This document shows positions 61,701 to 64,000 of a stretch of 64,000 bases of DNA, in pieces; positions within the stretch are counted from its first letter, which is position 1; every line of letters begins with the position of its first letter. Made by a program: the position numbers and the translations under genes. The notes beneath the pieces were generated by a model. The model saw only the letters and a list, made by a program, of their open reading frames with translations. It was not told where the DNA came from and did no database searches. Location of the stretch: positions 66,800,856 through 66,864,855 of the forward strand of contig NC_054740.1 in NCBI RefSeq assembly GCF_018143015.1, read 5' to 3'. The stretch is from Lytechinus variegatus (lineage: Eukaryota; Echinodermata; Echinoidea; Temnopleuroida; Toxopneustidae).

Positions 61701-62901
61701 ATATTTGATTGAAAAGCAAGCTAAAGAATCTTATTCTTTATCATAAATTTCAAAAAGGCAGTGTATACAGCCACACGCGTGTGTCTTTACCATCCAGCCA
61801 CACGCGTGTGGTTATAAGTGTTTAGGTTTATATAACTCTATGTTATATCCAGAACACCTATCTGTGGATACCGCCACACGCCGCCAGTAATAACAGTAAA
61901 ACGCGTTTGTAGGTCTGACCGTCTATATCACGATCAAAATAACCTCATTTCTTCATTAAATTCTTACATTCTAAACCACTCTGATTTCTTTAAATCGTTT
62001 CAATTTCATTCTCACCGTCTTCTTTCCTTGCTTTTCTTGTTACAAAAGGCCGCCTATTAAATAGCAAATTTCCACACTTTTTCTACTTGTGTCGATTCTC
62101 TACTGACTCTAGGCTATGTGCGCGTACGAAACCCAAACTGTGTCTACTACTGCGCTGCGCTAACGCTGTATGGGTCTGCCACCGTGAAGGAAGCCAGAAT
62201 CGACACAAGTAGAAAAAGAGAATTTGCTGTTAAACAGACGACCGTTTGTAACAAGACAAGAAAAGCAAGGAGAGAAGAGAAGACGGTGAGAATGAAATTG
62301 AAACGATCTAAGGATATCAAAGGGGTTTAGAATGTAAGAATTTAATGAAGAAATGAGGTTATTTTGATCGTGATATAGACGGTCAGACCTACATACCGCG
62401 GTACGTGTTTTACTGTTATTACTGGCGGCGTGTGGCGGTATCCACAGATAGGTGTTCTGGATATAACCACACGCGTGTGGCTGGATGGTAAAGACACACG
62501 CGTGTGGCTGTATACACTGCCTTTCAAAAAACACCCGCTTATAGCATATCATAAATTAAAAGAAGGGCGACACGAAAGACTGTCCTGGCCTTGGAAAGAC
62601 CCTTTCGTGCAATCGGCCCTGGCTGTGTGTGGGCTGTAGTTAGTCTACGGAGTGCAGTGCGACTCGTCGGGTAGAATGAGTGGGTAGGATGGTGGGTACA
62701 AACGGAAGCGATCATCAGTCATGCGAACCTAGATCGGGCAGCTGCAGTGCATCCTGTAGAAAAAACATGGGCAATGATACGAATTCATTTTACTGAGATA
62801 TGAAAGGGAGATATTACCGATACAGAGTTCCACAAGTGGCATGTTTTTACTGGATTTAGAGCCAGTTTTACCGCAGAATACGAGGCCATGGGCGCAGCCA
62901 T
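52754..62901 (-). CDS. ECHDC3: ECHDC3-like mitochondrial enoyl-CoA hydratase-domain protein
   Basis: Exons in transcript order: 62901-62818, 60281-60139, 59283-59148, 57818-57713, 57151-57067, 55829-55720, 54405-54347, 53755-53649, 52874-52754. Phase closes: 316 residues against about 303 in human. The closest family seen is ECHDC3: [30 protein letters not shown] (oxyanion-hole loop, about 111-120), [19 protein letters not shown] (157-175), [19 protein letters not shown] and the end [17 protein letters not shown]. The crotonase fold binds acyl-CoA thioesters. The position of the first catalytic Glu of true hydratases is Gln165 here (GCQL), as in human ECHDC3, so classical hydratase activity is doubtful. 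The start [19 protein letters not shown] is basic/hydroxylated, fitting a mitochondrial presequence, and the ATG context AAAATGGCT is good. Introns carry several SINEs and foldbacks. Confidence 0.94.
53400..53530 (+). repeat. Possible LINE 3' end with GAATT tail
   Basis: TTTGTATTATGTTTTGAATG then GGAAATGGAAAAAAAG and AATTGAATTGAAT, typical of non-LTR 3' ends. In ECHDC3 intron 8. Parent unknown. Confidence 0.35.
53761..54052 (-). repeat. tRNA-headed SINE ending at the ECHDC3 exon 8 splice acceptor
   Basis: Minus strand: GGTGCTGTGGCTGAGTGGAT (A box), GGTCTAGGATTCAAATCCCA (B box), CCTTAGGCAAGGCATTTATC and CATTTGCCACTCTCCACCAA, then AGCACTATATAATGTTGG and a TATTATTATTATCATCATTA tail. The tail runs into ATATAACAG at exon 8 (53755). 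Confidence 0.8.
54693..54977 (+). repeat. Full-length tRNA-headed SINE
   Basis: GTGGAGCGTTGTGGCCCAGT (A box), GGACTTTGAAACAGAGGGTC, B box GGGTTCGAATCCC, body CACATTGTGCTGCACTCGAC and GAATGGGTACCCGG. The 3' part is CAGCGCCTTGAGCACATAAT with a TATTATTATTATG tail. It lies antisense in ECHDC3 intron 6. Confidence 0.85.
55121..55622. repeat. 500-bp foldback element in ECHDC3 intron 6
   Basis: Outer ends GAATGCATAA and TTATGCATTC. Arms 55121-55320 and 55440-55622 pair, for example GGCATGACTGCAATGAATG with CATTATTGCAGTCATGCC, and TGTCATAATCCTACA with TGTAGGATTATGACA. Non-coding. Confidence 0.75.
56626..56695 (-). repeat. SINE 3' fragment in ECHDC3 intron 5
   Basis: ATAATAATAATAATTAAAG, GTATAGCGCACATATCTG and CTCAAGGCGCACAATTA: the reversed 3' end of the local SINE type. 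Confidence 0.5.
57888..57985 (-). repeat. SINE 3' fragment in ECHDC3 intron 3
   Basis: TAGTTCTTGTGCATCAAATA and GGATTTGGATATTATTGCCC align with the 3' part of the minus-strand SINEs at 25712 and 58808. Confidence 0.5.
58030..58350. repeat. Degenerate tandem repeat, about 75-bp unit, four copies
   Basis: Units share GGACTTGGTGATTGGGAGTC-like, AGCCCGGCTAAGTCTTTGGC-like and CAATAATATG-like words with many changes. In ECHDC3 intron 3. Confidence 0.5.
58373..58760. repeat. Complete foldback element, family B
   Basis: Ends GCCCTAATTCACAAAGGTGG and TCACCTTTGTAATTCGGGC are inverted repeats. Inner words GTTTATGCAGATTACC / ATGAAATCTGCATTAACTA and CAGTGTGCAAAATTGACACC / GGCGTCAATTTTGTGTACTG also pair. 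388 bp. The open frame inside is not a gene. Confidence 0.75.
58808..59126 (-). repeat. Full-length tRNA-headed SINE next to ECHDC3 exon 3
   Basis: Minus strand: TGTGGAGCGTTGTGGCCCAG, GGACTTTGAAACAGAGGGTC, B box GGGTTTGAATCCC, CACATTGTGCTGCACTCAAT and GAATGGGTACCTGGCAGG, with a tail of ATTATTATTATTA. Its 5' end is about 22 bp from the exon 3 donor at 59148. Same orientation as the gene. Confidence 0.85.
59329..59690. repeat. Tandem duplication, 186-bp period
   Basis: 59329-59514 and 59515-59690 share ACAAAGATACACAATA, TATCATCAT.GAGGGAT and ATATCATAATTCA.TGTTTG plus TTTGATCTG. In ECHDC3 intron 2. Confidence 0.75.
59770..59990. repeat. (ATC)n/(ACC)n microsatellite
   Basis: CATCATCATC and CACCACCACC arrays in ECHDC3 intron 2. 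Confidence 0.9.
60815..60896. repeat. Short hairpin element
   Basis: GCAGCCGTCTGTTTCGAGGA and TCCTCGTACACAGACGGCTC are inverted repeats around a T-rich loop. In ECHDC3 intron 1. Confidence 0.6.
61509..62624. repeat. Long inverted repeat (about 1.1 kb foldback) in ECHDC3 intron 1
   Basis: Left arm 61509-62098, right arm 62197-62624, loop about 98 bp. Matching parts include GATTGCACGAAAG with CTTTCGTGCAATC, GTCTTTCGTGTCGCCC with GGGCGACACGAAAGAC, and TAGGTCTGACCGTCTATATC with its complement. CACACGCGTGTG, itself palindromic, occurs twice in each arm. The left arm has about 150 bp (61570-61750) largely absent from the right arm. It lies about 190 bp from exon 1. Open frames inside are not genes. 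Confidence 0.85.
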
Positions 62902-63519
62902 TTTGATGTTAACACGAAGACACGCCCACATGCCAAGCACACTATAAATTTACGTGGGGGTATATCTCCTTCTATCACCATAGTAAATTTGTATCTTTCA
63001 AAGAAAATTTCCATTAATTACATGATTATAGCGCAATTTTAGTGCAATTTTGTAATACTTCTTGCATAAATTCAACATGAACCTTTTTTTATAGAATTAT
63101 TCCTCTCAATAATAAAATATTTCCCTCTACATAAAATGGATTTGTCTAAATGATAAAAGGCTTGGCAACATAACAGAGATCCTATCCCTCGCAAGTCATC
63201 ATAGACATATCAAAGTAAGTCTTATTTTCAGTTATTTTGTTGAATGTAACTGTATTTTTCTAATCATTTAGCTTTTAATGAAATCATAGATGTCAAGTCA
63301 CACTTCAAGCTATAATATCAATCATATTAGTGATTATTTTTTAGCTTTATGAATGTTCTTATCCCGGACTTGCCCTCATCTCTTTTTACAATTACAGTAC
63401 GGTACCGTTACACACTACACAGGGTCAGGGAAGCCGCCAGCCGGGAGCCTATACAGCAACAGTGCGGCAGTGTACCTCAATCAGCTCGGGTCAGCAGAGC
63501 GGAGCGGCATTAACAAGCG
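62902..63519. promoter_or_regulatory. Divergent upstream region between ECHDC3 and the next gene
   Basis: About 620 bp between the ECHDC3 start codon and the putative start at 63520. The left part (62902-62945) is relatively GC-rich and probably the ECHDC3 5' UTR/core promoter. The middle is AT-rich. GC content rises again from about 63400, probably the 5' UTR of the plus-strand gene, with a possible acceptor TTACAG at 63394-63399. No TATA box is assigned. Confidence 0.4.
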
Positions 63520-63611
63520 ATGGAAGGGCGTGGATACCTGAGTGAAAAGCTGCTTGTGCAGCTCTTTCTAATCCTTGGAGCATTTTTTAATGTAGCTTTG
63601 TGTACATTGCA
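63520..63611 (+). CDS. Putative first coding exon with signal peptide (gene runs off right edge)
   Basis: ATG at 63520 in GATGG context encodes MEGRGYLSEKLLVQLFLI followed by LGAFFNVALCTLQ. This is a short polar/charged start, about 17 hydrophobic residues and a Cys/Thr end, like a secretory signal peptide or an anchor. A possible donor CAAG|GTTGGT follows at 63611-63612. Upstream sequence 63390-63519 is GC-rich and could be 5' UTR. The rest of the protein is not in the window, so the family is unknown. A chance open frame cannot be excluded. Confidence 0.4.
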
Positions 63612-64000
63612 AGGTTGGTGTGTTATTTCTACGAAATGTCAGAAAACGGAAATATGGTTAATTTGGAGACACATGGGGTTTGACTGTGCCTTGTTTGTTT
63701 GTTTTTTAGAATCGCAAGAATAGGGACAGTGATTTTTTGTGTAAAAAAATTGCTTTTTCTGTTTCAGAAAATCTTGAATTCAATTTCAGCATGTCAGAAA
63801 ACGGAAATTCTGTTTCCCCATAGACTTTGTGTACATAAAAAATTAACGATTCCGTTTCCCCATTCAGTAGCACTAATAAACGCAACACTTGCGCTGGTCA
63901 AAATTTGTACTGCCACTGTACCAACAACGCAGTAGAATCCGCTCTAATTGGATCTATGCGGGTATACAAAATATTTTGACAAACACATTTAACATGAATA
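63612..64000. other. Right-edge sequence, probable intron
   Basis: AT-rich, with recurring GTCAGAAAACGGAAAT and CGTTTCCCCAT words (about 63636-63870) that look like a short local repeat. Nothing coding recognised. Confidence 0.4.

Noticed and set aside
62160-62552. 130-codon minus-strand open frame
   Set aside because: It lies within the long inverted repeat; the frame is not preserved in the other arm.

Overview
This is animal nuclear DNA: AT-rich, with intron-rich genes of standard GT-AG structure, many short microsatellites, and a dense load of short tRNA-headed SINEs and foldback (MITE-like) elements. The repeat types (a foldback family with ends like TTCATAAAGCTGTTCGTAA, and SINEs whose 3' part reads AGCGCCTTGAGCA..TATTATTATT) fit an echinoderm, most likely a sea urchin. 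That assignment rests on recognising the repeats and gene style, not on a database search. I recognised no retrovirus, LTR element or Polinton.

Layout, left to right. (1) About 379-4958, minus strand: the first six coding exons of a CYP2-like microsomal cytochrome P450. Its K-helix and haem exons lie off the left edge. (2) 4959-8885: intergenic, with CT-rich DNA, a tRNA-like SINE head and a two-unit dispersed repeat. (3) 8886-36066, minus strand: the complete VPS11 gene, 26 coding exons and 1159 codons, the HOPS/CORVET core subunit. Its last exon adds a 258-residue Pro/Gln/Ser/Thr-rich tail with five NPF motifs that vertebrate VPS11 lacks. Its introns hold many foldback elements, SINE pieces, a mariner-like element, trinucleotide arrays, and a dead duplicate of exon 15. 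(4) 36067-36249: a 183-bp head-to-head intergenic segment, probably a bidirectional promoter. (5) 36250-47556, plus strand: a complete 12-exon, 504-residue coiled-coil protein that I cannot name. Its third intron is a textbook U12-type AT-AC intron. (6) 47557-52753: a convergent intergenic stretch with 3' UTRs and repeats. (7) 52754-62901, minus strand: complete ECHDC3-like gene, 9 coding exons and 316 residues, a mitochondrial enoyl-CoA hydratase-family protein. Intron 1 contains a foldback about 1.1 kb long. (8) 62902-64000: a probable first coding exon, with a signal peptide, of another plus-strand gene running off the right edge.

The four main genes do not form a pathway. They cover xenobiotic/lipid oxidation at the ER, endolysosomal tethering, a coiled-coil scaffold and mitochondrial acyl-CoA chemistry. 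Exon boundaries were set by hand from splice signals. In every gene the reading phase closes across all junctions, which supports the models. The observations I rate highest are the NPF tail on VPS11, the AT-AC intron, the decayed tandem exon duplication in VPS11, and the long intronic inverted repeat in the ECHDC3-like gene.
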